Assembly (NCBI GenBank): GCA_039105265.1
Contig: JAPFFF010000057.1
Location: 124,001 to 188,000, forward strand
Length of the DNA: 64,000 nucleotides
Direction of reading: 5' to 3'
Source: Tritrichomonas musculus
Taxonomy: Eukaryota > Parabasalia > Tritrichomonadida > Tritrichomonadidae
Part shown: piece by piece, positions 39,251 through 48,834 of the stretch
How positions within the stretch are numbered: position 1 is the first letter of the stretch
How the letters are laid out: the number at the start of each line of letters is the position of its first letter
Translations under genes and position numbers: made by a program
Notes under the pieces: model-generated
What the model was told of the DNA's origin: nothing
What the model saw: the letters and a program-made list of their open reading frames with translations, nothing else
The model's database searches: none

Positions 39251-39271
39251 ATAGTATAAATTTGGAGCCAA
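38774..39271 (-). CDS. Ulp1/adenain-type cysteine protease (left arm copy)
   Basis: The 165-aa frame has the C48-type layout: His in LAGHWVLIVI, Asp in ELYDSMNDGY, and Gln/Cys in VECPQQDNDYDCGVFVMEAG. Polinton proteases of this type are thought to mature virus-like capsid proteins or to cleave small modifiers. The protein is identical in sequence to the right-arm copy except for its first few residues, as expected for a gene inside a terminal inverted repeat. It is part of a virus-like element. Confidence 0.75.
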   Translation of the reverse strand: MAPNLYYLLATRKQCPIYPKLNAKEIMDLIMKEACPQKFNKYDEIYWPCELAGHWVLIVIRYNKGAIELYDSMNDGYEYPELEQNIKAFITHQGLKKKLKYYPVECPQQDNDYDCGVFVMEAGRSLLHEGMADFEQRNASEIRMRIKKELKEKKLVNGFKYTKFD

Positions 39272-39313
39272 AATAAGTATTTTTCCAGCTTTTTTAACCT
39301 GTTTGCCTTGCTT

Positions 39314-40969
39314 TTATAGGAGCTGAAAATAGTCATTAATAACCATTTCTTCAATTGTATTGTTCATATTAAGAGAATAATATTCATCATCTCCTACTTT
39401 TTTTGGTATCGGCTTTAAGTTTTGGTTATATTCTACAGGATAATAATTTTCTGGTAATTTTGAATCATGGAATGGATTATAAAGAGGTCCATAAACCTCT
39501 TGTGAAGGGGAACTTTTACGAGAAGTTTTTGATGAATTTTTTGATGAATTTTTGCGAGATGTCTTCTTTGATTCAAAAGCTGAAACTTCTTCTACGTCTG
39601 ATTCATGAGCTGACGTTTTGCTTGATGATTTAGCTGTTTCTTTAAAATATGGCATCAAATCCTTTAATATTTTTTCTCTATATGCTGGTATTTCGCTTGA
39701 ATAGAACTCCTGATTTTCTTGTAGAATATAATATTGGCAATGACGAAGAGTGAAAACTCCACAGTCAGACCCATTATTTTGATATGGTCCTTGAGCATGA
39801 GTTATTAACCAACCATTCTTTGTAGTATGTAATTTCTCTATCATCTTAAGGACTGTTTTTTCGGCTTCAATATCTTTATGACCTTTCATTGAATCATGAA
39901 TTATAATTTCTTTATTTTGTAGACTTATCAAACAAAGTATATAATGAAAACCGTTATTTTCTCCAAGTTTGCTGCTTGAATGAGTAGTTATAGGGAATAA
40001 AATATCATAATACCAGTCTTTTAAGTCCTTATAGGTAGTTAATCTTGAGTCAATATCTTGCATATCCTTTAATGTAAATTTCTTTCCGCATTTCCTTAAT
40101 GCTTCCCAAAATATAGGTTTCAAAATTAAGATTCTATGCTTAATATTGTGGTCTTTAGCTAAACATTCTAAATAACGAATATAAGAACGAATAGTATTAT
40201 CATCTAGCCATTCTCCAGGCTGAAGAGAATTCACATCTGACTTACTAATTCGAATACCAGAATAAGGAGCAGAAAGAGGCTTAAGTTCTCGAGAAGAAGA
40301 TGATTTATACGGACTATCTTTTGGCCTCGTAGAATTTTCTGAAGACTTTATATTGAATAAATCTTCTAAGGAATAGTCAATTGGAGATTTTGGTTTTGAA
40401 GACTTTGATTTTGGCTTTTCTTCTTGTTTCTTTTTTTCTTTTGGCTTAGGTGCAGGTGCAGGTTCGGGCATAGGAAGGGCATAATCATCATTTTCTTCAT
40501 CAAGTTTTATAGATTTTTTATTGGATTTCTTAGGTTGGTCAGGACCATCAGATGAATCAGATAAAAAGTCCGATTCAGAATCTGTCCAGAATGAAGGCTT
40601 ATTTTGTGGTCCAATTTTCTCTGCGTATGTAGGGTCAGGAAGATAATCTCGAACTAATCTGAAATACCCTCTAACAGCTCTTAAAGTACCATATTTTGGT
40701 ATATATTTATATAATTCCATACTTCCATTCCTATTCTTGACTATAACTAATACTTTCTTTTTACGAATTTCTTTTATATATTTTAGCAATATAATATTTG
40801 CAGTATCAGATAACCAATTATATTGACAAGATAACTGCATAGTATTTTTATGGAAAACGGCTAAAGGATACCGAACTTGATTTGTCATAGCAGTAAGATT
40901 CTCTCTTAATATTGTATCTAAGGCAGGTTTAAACTTTAAATAACCTCCAACAAACATGTATTTTGTCAT
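39314..40969 (-). CDS. Second Ulp1-type protease-like protein of the element
   Basis: The 551-aa frame ends with a C48-like protease region (about residues 235-425): GEWLDDNTIRSYIRYLECLA, His in NNGFHYILCLI, Asp in EIIIHDSMKG, and Cys in NNGSDCGVFTLRHCQYY. The first 130 residues form an unrecognised globular part (MTKYMFVGGYLKFKPALD). A long charged, serine- and lysine-rich linker follows (about 140-230), and another low-complexity tail comes after the protease. It occupies the single-copy centre of the nested element. Its protease is only distantly related to the one in the arms, so the element carries two proteases of the same clan. Confidence 0.7.
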   Translation of the reverse strand: MTKYMFVGGYLKFKPALDTILRENLTAMTNQVRYPLAVFHKNTMQLSCQYNWLSDTANIILLKYIKEIRKKKVLVIVKNRNGSMELYKYIPKYGTLRAVRGYFRLVRDYLPDPTYAEKIGPQNKPSFWTDSESDFLSDSSDGPDQPKKSNKKSIKLDEENDDYALPMPEPAPAPKPKEKKKQEEKPKSKSSKPKSPIDYSLEDLFNIKSSENSTRPKDSPYKSSSSRELKPLSAPYSGIRISKSDVNSLQPGEWLDDNTIRSYIRYLECLAKDHNIKHRILILKPIFWEALRKCGKKFTLKDMQDIDSRLTTYKDLKDWYYDILFPITTHSSSKLGENNGFHYILCLISLQNKEIIIHDSMKGHKDIEAEKTVLKMIEKLHTTKNGWLITHAQGPYQNNGSDCGVFTLRHCQYYILQENQEFYSSEIPAYREKILKDLMPYFKETAKSSSKTSAHESDVEEVSAFESKKTSRKNSSKNSSKTSRKSSPSQEVYGPLYNPFHDSKLPENYYPVEYNQNLKPIPKKVGDDEYYSLNMNNTIEEMVINDYFQLL

Positions 40970-40997
40970 TGTTTATTTATATTTTTAAAAATTTTAA

Positions 40998-41174
40998 ATG
41001 ACAGATTTAATTTTTCTTATAGAGAGTACGTTATACATTAAAAAAGGGATTGATAAAATTATAAAACATGAAGATAGAAAAAAATGGTTTCCTACTATCT
41101 TTTTGGACGGCGAAAAGGATGAAAATCCGAATGTTTTGATAAAATATCATGAGGAGCATGATTATATTGAATAA
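40998..41174 (+). CDS. Small 58-aa ORF of nested element
   Basis: Reads MTDLIFLIESTLYIKKGIDK, then KHEDRKKWFPTIFLDGEKDE and HEEHDYIE before a stop. It is divergently oriented to the protease gene, whose start lies 28 bp away, so the two could share a promoter. Its composition is protein-like, but no family was recognised. Confidence 0.4.
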   Translation: MTDLIFLIESTLYIKKGIDKIIKHEDRKKWFPTIFLDGEKDENPNVLIKYHEEHDYIE

Positions 41175-41222
41175 CTAAATCTTTCAAAATTTCGGGAGTA
41201 ATTTTTTCGACTCGAGCAGTAT

Positions 41223-41708
41223 ATGCCATATCTCTTAGCTACAAGAAAGCAATGTCTAATATATCCGAAGTTAAATGCAAAAGAAATTATGGATTTAATA
41301 ATGAAAGAGGCTTGTCCTCAAAAGTTTAATAAATATGACGAAATATATTGGCCTTGCGAGTTGGCAGGACATTGGGTATTGATAGTTATTCGATATAATA
41401 AGGGCGCTATAGAGTTATATGATTCTATGAATGATGGATATGAATATCCTGAATTAGAGCAAAATATTAAGGCTTTCATTACTCATCAAGGGCTCAAAAA
41501 GAAACTAAAATATTATCCTGTGGAGTGTCCACAACAAGATAATGATTATGATTGTGGTGTATTTGTTATGGAGGCCGGAAGAAGTCTATTACATGAAGGT
41601 ATGGCAGACTTTGAACAGCGCAACGCTAGCGAAATCAGAATGAGAATCAAAAAAGAACTAAAGGAAAAGAAGTTAGTAAATGGCTTTAAATATACAAAAT
41701 TTGATTAA
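41223..41708 (+). CDS. Ulp1/adenain-type cysteine protease (right arm copy)
   Basis: This is the mirror copy of the frame at 38774-39271, with the same catalytic layout and essentially the same protein from LATRKQC onward. The inverted repeat ends just inside its beginning, so the first residues differ from the left copy. It is part of a virus-like element. Confidence 0.65.
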   Translation: MPYLLATRKQCLIYPKLNAKEIMDLIMKEACPQKFNKYDEIYWPCELAGHWVLIVIRYNKGAIELYDSMNDGYEYPELEQNIKAFITHQGLKKKLKYYPVECPQQDNDYDCGVFVMEAGRSLLHEGMADFEQRNASEIRMRIKKELKEKKLVNGFKYTKFD

Positions 41709-41949
41709 AAAGTTTATATATTTTTTTGTAAATCAATCAATTTTAGGCCTCTGAGGGCTTCAAAAAGTTCGTCTCAACAACTTCAAAACAACCAATTTTA
41801 GGCTTGAATAGGGCCTCAACTAGGGGTCTTCTGCAAGCTGTAAAACAAGCAATTTTAGGCTATTTATAGGCTTGAATAGGGCGTAAATGGAGGGATTATT
41901 AGACGGACCGAAGGGACGTTAAATAATCACGCCATTTATATATACTACT
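41232..41949 (-). repeat. Right inverted repeat arm of nested element
   Basis: Inverse of 38533-39250. The outermost bases TATATACTACT abut the AAAGA duplication at 41950-41954. Confidence 0.9.
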
Positions 41950-41954
41950 AAAGA

Positions 41955-42550
41955 ATACAATGTAGACCACTGGCGATCCGCGAGACACTTCATGGCATCA
42001 TCAGACCTCGTTCGAACTCTCAAGAAAAACAATTTCTTCGTCCCCATTACTTTTGGGCAATATAAGGTCCTCAACACAATTTTCAACAAAGAAGTAATCG
42101 ACGATATTGACTTTATAGACCTCGAATATAACGAAGAACAATGCACAAAACTAATCAAAGAAAATATAAAGAAAATGACTGAAAATGACAACAAAACGTA
42201 TTGGTATACCGATTTTGAAGCAGATACATCCACAGAAATTCACAAACCTTTCCTCTGCAAGTTACAGAATAGAACAGGACGAATCAATAAAACTTTCCAA
42301 GGAGAAGACTGCAATAAACAATTACTCGATTATTTACCGGATGATGCAGTCGTTTATTTCCACAATTTAGCGTATGATATCAGAATGCTGGCTTCTTTCG
42401 GACTCGCCAAATCCATCATCAAAGGCACAAAAACAATAAAGGCTGATATAAAATATCTCAACAATTCTTTCCTGCAAATTATCTCAATTACCCTCAATGT
42501 TTGACATTCCTGACATACAAAAAGAGATATTTCCATACAAAATGAATTAT
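41955..42550 (+). pseudogene. Polinton DNA polymerase B, exonuclease-region remnant
   Basis: The frame reads YWYTDFEADTSTEIHKPFLC, the Exo I motif with the D-x-E pair, and then LLDYLPDDAVVYFHNLAYDI, the Exo II motif. Both are characteristic of the 3'-5' exonuclease of protein-primed family B polymerases. It is the continuation of the polymerase remnant left of the nested insert and fades into host DNA near 42550. Fossil, truncated. Confidence 0.8.
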
Positions 42551-43203
42551 TATATTTTGTCCATTTTACTTAAATTTTCTACATTAAATATGAAATTTAC
42601 AAATTATTGGTGTTGATATTTTATTATTATGCGTTTTTAAAGTGAATTCTTCTTTTTTTGGAGGTTTTCGTATATAGAATAAACTTTAATATTAACTTTT
42701 TGAGAATATTATTTCAAAAAAAATTATTTTTATATCTTAAAATTAAATCGATATAATTTAGAATAAATGAATTAATTAAATTATAATAAATAATTAAATA
42801 CTTTTAAAATGCTTAAACATATATATCTATCCAAGATTCAACGAGAAAAAGCAAAAACAATTTTCTCCCATTTTTTAATATATTATACATTTATCTCGGT
42901 TAATAAACAATATTTCGAAAATTTAATAAATAAATAAGTTGTTAAATTTATATATAACTTTATATTATAAATATCATCTGAAAATTATAAAAATTTAGAT
43001 GAATAGAAAAATGCATCAGATCTTTCTTTTTACATAAATGATTGATTAAAATATAAAGAAATATATAAATATTTTATTCTTTAAATATGTTTTTTAAAAA
43101 AATGAAAATATAATAAGATAAATTTATTTTAAAATGATAAAAATACGTTATATCAAGCCAGAACCCATCTGTGAAAAAGTTGAAAATTTTGAAAATTAAA
43201 ATA
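42551..43203. other. AT-rich upstream region of kinase gene
   Basis: No coding or repeat feature was recognised between the Polinton relic and the kinase start. Confidence 0.5.
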
Positions 43204-46009
43204 ATGGATCTTAAAGACATTTTTTTCGACATTGATGACTATTATCCTACTGGTAAGAAACTTGGAAAAGGATCATTTGGTGAAGTATATGTAGTTCAAG
43301 AAAAAGGTGGAGAAAAGCAGTATGCTGCCAAAATTATTAATCAAAAAGAACTCACTTTGCAAGATCAAATACTTTTTTTACAAGAATCGCTTATACTTCC
43401 AAAATTAAATCATCCTTCAATTGTTAGATTCTATGGAATTAATTTTCATTCATTTGATAATCCAACATTATTGCAGCCAACAATTCTAACAGAATATATC
43501 GAGAACTGTTCACTAAAGAATATTATCGATAATGAAAAGAAAGGTTTAGCTAATTCTAATTGGAATGCCACTAAAAAATGCATTTGTTTAATTGGAATAT
43601 CGAATGCATTTCGATACCTTCACAAAGAAGGAATAATTCATCGCGATTTGAAACCAGATAACATTTTGATTGATTCTAATTATTACCCAATTGTGTGTGA
43701 CTTTGGTTTATCAAAATGCTTTTCCGAAATATTTTCAAATTCAATTAAATTTGAAAATTCTGGAATGTTTGGAACACCACTTTATATGGCACCTGAAGTA
43801 ATTAATGAAGACTTTTATGGTCCATGTGTTGATGTATATTCCTTTGGAATGCTTGCTTATGAAATTGTCAGGAATAGAGCCATTCAGTAAAAATGGAGTA
43901 AAAATCTCATTCAGCAGCCTTATCAGTAATATTTCAAATGGAAATAGACCTGAATTTATTCCAGGAATCCCTGAAAAAATGATTAATTTAATATCACGTT
44001 GTTGGAGTCAAAACCCAAAAGATCGTCCATTATTTGATGAAATATTTAATGAACTTACTAGTTCCACTTCATATTCAGAATATTTTAATGAAGAAATCGA
44101 TTATAATGAGATCTCCAAATATCTAGAATATATTGAAGAAAAAATCAAGCAAATTAAATTAAAATGTAAGATTACAGAACATGAAGAAATTATGCGGATT
44201 AAAAATGAGAATAAAACTCTCGTTGAAAACAATGAAAATCTGGTTAAAAAAGTTTCAGCTTTAAAAGAAGAGAATTCAATACTTGAAAAAGAAAGATTAA
44301 CAATAGCAGAAGAAAACTCTAAATACACCAAAATAATCTCTGATTATAAAGAAAAGAATGAACTACTTGTAAATGAGAATGTTAAATTAAAGAATGCCAA
44401 TGAATTATCATCAAAAGAAATCACAGATCTCAAAGCAAGAAATGAATTACTTATAGAAGAAAATGTCACAATGAGAGAAAAGAATGAATTATCATCAAAA
44501 GAAATCACAGATCTCAAAGCAAGAAATGAATTACTTATAGAAGAAAATGTTACAATGAGAGAAAAGAATGAATTATCATCAAAAGAAATCACAGATCTCA
44601 AAGCAAGAAATGAATTACTTATAGAAGAAAATGTCACAATGAGAGAAAAGAATGAATTATCATCAAAAGAAATCACAGATCTCAAAGCAAGAAATGAATT
44701 ACTTATAGAAGAAAATGTCACAATGAGAGAAAAGAATGTATTATCATCAAAAGAAATCACAGATCTCAAAGCAAGAAATGAATTACTTATAGAAGAAAAT
44801 GTCACAATGAGAGAAAAGAATGAATTATCATCAAAAGAAATCACAGATATCAAAGCAAGAAATGAATTACTAGTAAAAGAAAACCTATCATTAACAAAAA
44901 ATGGTTCATTGAATAAAAATCAAAAAGATTCATCAAACTTTATTGAAAAAGTAAAAGTAATAAACGAACTCAAAATTGATGATAACATTATATATTTAGA
45001 TACTAAAGTAAATGTAGCAAAACCACAAAAAATTGATAAATGCAATGATCAAAAACGAATGAAACCACCTGTAAAGAAATCACATTTAAAAAAGAATGTG
45101 TTGAATCAAGATCAAAATTATGAAAATGGAAAAAACGAAGTTGATCATATAGAAACAAATCATCCGATAAGTTTATATTTCATAAGAGATGAAAATAAAG
45201 AACAAGATACAAAACATGATTATATGATGACACCAAATCATCAAAAAAGAAAAAGGGTTAAACGTAATAAATCAGAAACTGATAGAAATAATAATCATAA
45301 TAATGATAATGATAAGATATCAGATGTAATTGAACATAAGCAAACTAATCCAATAAAAGTGATGAATAGAAAGCAACCACAAAAAAGAAGCAGTTCTGTA
45401 ACCAGAGAAGTAAGTAATAAGCCATTTGATCAAAATGATCCGGCCATAATTAATCGAAAGGGCTGTCATTATTTATTTGGGAAAGGTGTTGAACAAGATT
45501 ATACAAAAGCATTTATGTATTTTCAAAAGGCTGCCAAACAAAATTATCCAGATGCTTTTTTCCAATTGGGCTACCTTTATGAGCAAGGGCTAGGTGTAAA
45601 ACAAAACCACTCAAATGCTATTAAATGCTACACAAAAGCTGCAGAATATAATATACCAAAGGCGTTTTACCAATTAGGTAAACTTTATTGCAATAACGAT
45701 TATTCGAAAGCCATTAAATGTTATAAAATTGCAGCTAAAATGGGAGTCCCTGAAGCTTTTTATAATTTAGGATGGCTTTACGAAACAGGTGAAGGTGTAG
45801 AAAGAGATTATTTAAAAGCAGTTGGATGCTTTCAAAAAGCTGCTCTAATGAACTACCCAATTGCATTTTACCATTTAGGATATATGCATGAAAATGGAGA
45901 AGGTGTCGATAAAAATCGTGACCTTGCTATCGAATATTACCAAAAAGCAGCTGATTTAGGTGAAAATGTTGCCATTACTAAGATAGAAGAACTTAAAAAA
46001 AAAATATAA
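43204..46009 (+). CDS. Kinase-coiled-coil-Sel1 protein, one frameshift
   Basis: A TKL-like kinase opens the gene: LGKGSFGEVYVVQEKGGEKQ, Lys in YAAKIIN, HRDLKPDNILID, CDFGLSKC and LYMAPEV, all catalytic residues intact. Near 43876 the frame slips: the kinase continues in the next frame as GIEPFSKNGVKISFSSL up to RCWSQNPKDRPLFDEIF. The paralogue at 57278 reads straight through here, so this is a real two-base loss or an assembly error. A coiled coil with six near-identical 28-residue repeats follows. A basic, low-complexity linker and five Sel1 repeats (about 45440-45970) complete it. The start is the ATG at 43204 (MDLKDIFFDIDDYYPTG), matching the paralogue's MELEGAFFDISDY. If intact it would be a cytosolic signalling kinase with two scaffold parts. 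Confidence 0.75.
44399..44881 (+). repeat. Six tandem 84-bp repeats coding a coiled coil
   Basis: Copies begin at 44399, 44483, 44567, 44651, 44735 and 44819. Each encodes NELSSKEITDLKARNELLIE plus ENVTMREK: 28 residues, exactly four heptads. The first five differ by single bases and the last is diverged at its end. The expansion is recent and keeps heptad phase, so copy number could vary between strains without breaking the coil. Confidence 0.93.
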
Positions 46010-46494
46010 TTTAAGGTTCTCCTTCCCAAAAAAAAATGTTAATTATTCAATATTGAATTAGCTCATAGAATAAATAATTCAATAGAGCATTATTCGGAAA
46101 AGGTTTGGGTGAAAAATAAAATTTTATATTTTAATTCATTTAAAAATATAATTTTTATGTTTATTTTATTTGTGAAATCTCATTGAATTTAATCTTTTGA
46201 ATTTGAAGTGAGAACCTTAATATCATTCAAAAAGCATATTAATAAAAATCAAATAATATAAATATTACCGTTTTTGGATATGTGAAAAAAAATTAGTTGT
46301 ATGGAAATTTACATCATAAATATTATTTATAAAATCAGGACAAAAATTATAGTTCTTGACCAAATATGTCAATAAAAAATTAAATAAAAATCATTAGCTT
46401 TCTGTACAGTAAATATTTTGAATGTAAATACTTTTTGTACATTTGAAGTTAAGATTGTCCTAGAAATTACACATGCTAAAAATCATCCATAAGA
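46010..46494. other. AT-rich intergenic DNA
   Basis: No gene recognised. Confidence 0.5.
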
Positions 46495-46750
46495 ATGGAA
46501 GAAGATTACACTGAAATTGTAATTGATTTAAATAACGATTCCTTCATCTATGACAAGCGAAAATAAAAAGGAATACTTCACCTTGTACACAAACTATAAA
46601 CGGCGAAAATCAATCATAAATCAAATCAAAGCATTTTGTGAAGGTTTTTATTTCCTCATTCCACATGAGCAAATAGAGTTGTTCTCTCCAAGCTAGCTTA
46701 ATTTGATGATCTGCGGAATTCCAGATATCGATATTGACAATCTAAGAAAA
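46495..46750 (+). pseudogene. HECT ubiquitin ligase fragment
   Basis: The plus strand reads MTSENKKEYFTLYTNYKRRK, then SIINQIKAFCEGFYFLIPHE and QIELFSPS, then after one stop LNLMICGIPDIDIDNL. This is the middle of a HECT domain, which in full reads ENRxEYVxLYxxYxLxxSIxxQ ... FxxGFxxVIPxxxLxxF ... ELELLICGxPxID. A stop sits where the conserved Glu of ELELLICG belongs (about 46694). An upstream frame change separates a preceding piece starting MEEDYTEIVIDL. The N- and C-terminal HECT lobes, including the catalytic Cys, are absent, so it is dead. Confidence 0.8.
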
Positions 46751-46924
46751 AAAAAAGAACTATTGTGCTCTATCAAAACAATTAAAATTATGATTTTGTT
46801 TTATTAAATATTTTATTATTATTCCTCTGAAAACATATTTTCCATTCTAATACAGAGTTCAGCATTCAAAAGATCTTCATTTTATGAATAATTTTTTGAT
46901 CCATATAAATACTTCCAGAGTTTA

Positions 46925-47600
46925 TTGATTTGGAAAACATATAAAGATTATTTGATTAATCAACCCCTAGAAAGAGATATAGGAAAACCCAATGAATTTA
47001 AAAAAGATAACTTGATTTATTCTTTAAATTTCTACAATAAAACAGCAAATTTAATTGCAAACGAATCAATCTTTGGTCATGTTTTGATTTCACGATCAAT
47101 AATGTACAAAAACCAAGAATTTATTATCACAACCATTGGAGCAAATTCATTTAAATCTTCTCCAATTCAATCAATTATTTTTCCTCCAGATTCAGAAATT
47201 CAAATAATTGGTGAATACGCATTTGCTCAATCAGGCATTGAAGTGTTTTTTCTGCCCGCAAATGTGATGCAAATAGAAAATTATGCCTTTTTCAAATGCA
47301 ATAATCTCAAAAGTGTAGTTAGTCCTTCATTTTCAAAGCTGACCTCAATCAGCCAATTTTTATTTTCAAAAACATCTATTGAAAATATTTTTATTCCGCT
47401 GCATGTTAAAGTAATTGGCGCAGGTGCTTTTTATTCATGCAAACATCTAGCTAGAATTGATATTGGAGCAAATTCAGAACTTGAAGCAATCGAAAACTCT
47501 TCTTTTTATCAACTTTAATTGAAGAAATAACTATTCCATAGAAAGTTTCCAAACTTGACTAATTTTTCTATGGAGCAACTAAGATGAAATCGTTCTTTAT
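46925..47600 (+). pseudogene. BspA-like LRR gene, truncated
   Basis: Reads the usual family opening (NLIYSLNFYNKTANLIANES) and then LRR_5 repeats such as SPIQSIIFPPDSEIQIIGEY and LARIDIGANSELEAIENSSF. There is no ATG at the proper start: the open frame begins at a TTG and the first ATG lies inside the domain. After the stop at 47518 the LRR continues in another frame (LIEEITIP, then a stop, then KVSKL). It is a short, broken copy of the family. Confidence 0.75.
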
Positions 47601-48218
47601 TATAACTTTGTTGGATCATTAACGGAACAAAATCGAAGAAACTCGATCAACTTAGCATCATGTGTAGATCCTTCTATTTATCAAAAAGAGACCAAAAACT
47701 TGAATCATTCAACAAATGAAGAATTACATGAAAACTCCTAACTAAGAACTTACTTCTTAAATCTTTTATCTTGTTTAAAATTATTGACTTTTATTTCATT
47801 TTTTCTCTTCAAAATTGAATAGCCTGTATCGATAAAACGATAACTTCGGAAGTAAAAAAGTAAAGATTAGCATCATTTTCATAGTTCATTGATCAATATC
47901 AGGAATAATTAATGAAAAACGGCTTTTTATCTTTAATAAATGAAAAAAATCCTTATTATACATAAATAATTTATTCACGTCAAAATTCTTGAATTTGAAA
48001 AAAGTTACGTTAAACAATGCTGATGATTAACTACCAGTTTTATATTAGAGTTATGTTAAGTTATGCTTGATTATTATTTTATTGCATTCTAGTAAGATTA
48101 TATATAAATTAGTTTTGAATATTGTATGAATAATTGTTTTATAGATTCGTATTAATAGTTAAACATGTAAGAATATTTGAAAAATATTAATCAATCAAGA
48201 AAAATTTGTAAAATTATC
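47601..48218. other. AT-rich intergenic DNA
   Basis: Decayed LRR sequence may continue to about 47750. Beyond that nothing was recognised before the small transposon. Confidence 0.45.
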
Positions 48219-48220
48219 TA

Positions 48221-48743
48221 GGCTTTTGTGTCCAAACGAGTTTGTATTCAAAAAGTATCCAATGGATACTCATTTTTGTTCGTTATTTTTTGAGAGAATA
48301 TGAGGATCCAAAATCGCCAAAATGGACACTTTAATTCAATCTTGGATACACCTTTCAATTTTCATTGATTATTTTGAATGTATATTTCGTTTGACCAATT
48401 ATATCGCTCCAAATTTACATTGAATTTTATTTTTTATTTCAAATGTTGATCTTCTTGGTCAAAATCATTCTTAGTGAATTTGAAAAGTTTATAATTCATA
48501 TTTGAGAGGTTTTTTTAAAAAATTAAGAATAGTAGGTGTTTAAGACATTTATTATTGCTTTTTTTCTGATATTAATGAGTTTATTAAAGAAAAAATAAAG
48601 TATCCAATAAAATATTATTTGAATACTTCAACACATATCTTTGAATAAAATACTAATTAAAAAAGCAGTTTTATGTCCACAAAAAGTGACAGCTTTTTAC
48701 AAAAAGTCGAAAATGGACACTCAGTTCACTGGATACAAAAGCC
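48221..48743. mobile_element. 523-bp MITE with TA target
   Basis: Ends GGCTTTTGTGTCCA (48221-48234) and its inverse TGGATACAAAAGCC (48730-48743) pair with one mismatch and are flanked by TA (48219-48220 and 48744-48745). Further GTATCCA/TGGATAC and GTCCA motifs are scattered in both orientations inside. There is no coding sequence. TA flanks and size resemble the element at 22785-23306, but the end sequences differ, so they are separate families. Confidence 0.75.
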
Positions 48744-48834
48744 TAGCTTTACTCTCTAATGATAAAAATGCAAGGAAGTAGTTCTGAAAAATTGGTTTAG
48801 ACTTTTCCAAAAATTTTCTTTTTTTTTTATTAAA

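Larger units (their letters stand above)
38533..41949. mobile_element. Nested Polinton-family element with long inverted ends
   Basis: A 3417-bp unit begins AGTAGTATATATAAATGGCG and ends with the exact inverse, flanked by the 5-bp direct repeat AAAGA (38528-38532 and 41950-41954). The AG...CT termini are usual for Polintons; they normally make 6-bp duplications. The inverted repeats are about 718 bp long and differ at only a handful of positions. Each contains a whole Ulp1/adenain-type protease frame. Between them lie a larger protease-like gene and a divergent 58-codon frame. Polymerase, integrase and capsid genes are absent, so it is a shortened derivative that looks structurally whole but not self-sufficient. 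It split the polymerase gene of the older element and is much younger. Confidence 0.85.
37149..42550 (+). mobile_element. Old Polinton (Maverick) relic, left part
   Basis: The left terminus at 37149 begins AGTAGTATACG and continues with a GC-richer, C-rich tract at 37170-37290. Its layout (AGTAGTATA, then CTTCGGTC, then TCCCTC) parallels the ends of the element nested inside it, so both belong to one Polinton family. Coding remains are two parts of a protein-primed DNA polymerase B: the N-terminal region at 37611-38532 and the exonuclease region at 41955-42550. The polymerase domain proper, the integrase, the capsid genes and the right terminus were not found. The element is truncated and broken, with several breaks in the polymerase. 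It is clearly older than the insert that splits it. Confidence 0.75.

Noticed and set aside
44344-44853. Minus-strand 169-codon serine/phenylalanine repeat protein
   Set aside because: Exact antisense of the 84-bp coiled-coil repeats; open only because the repeat period is a multiple of three.
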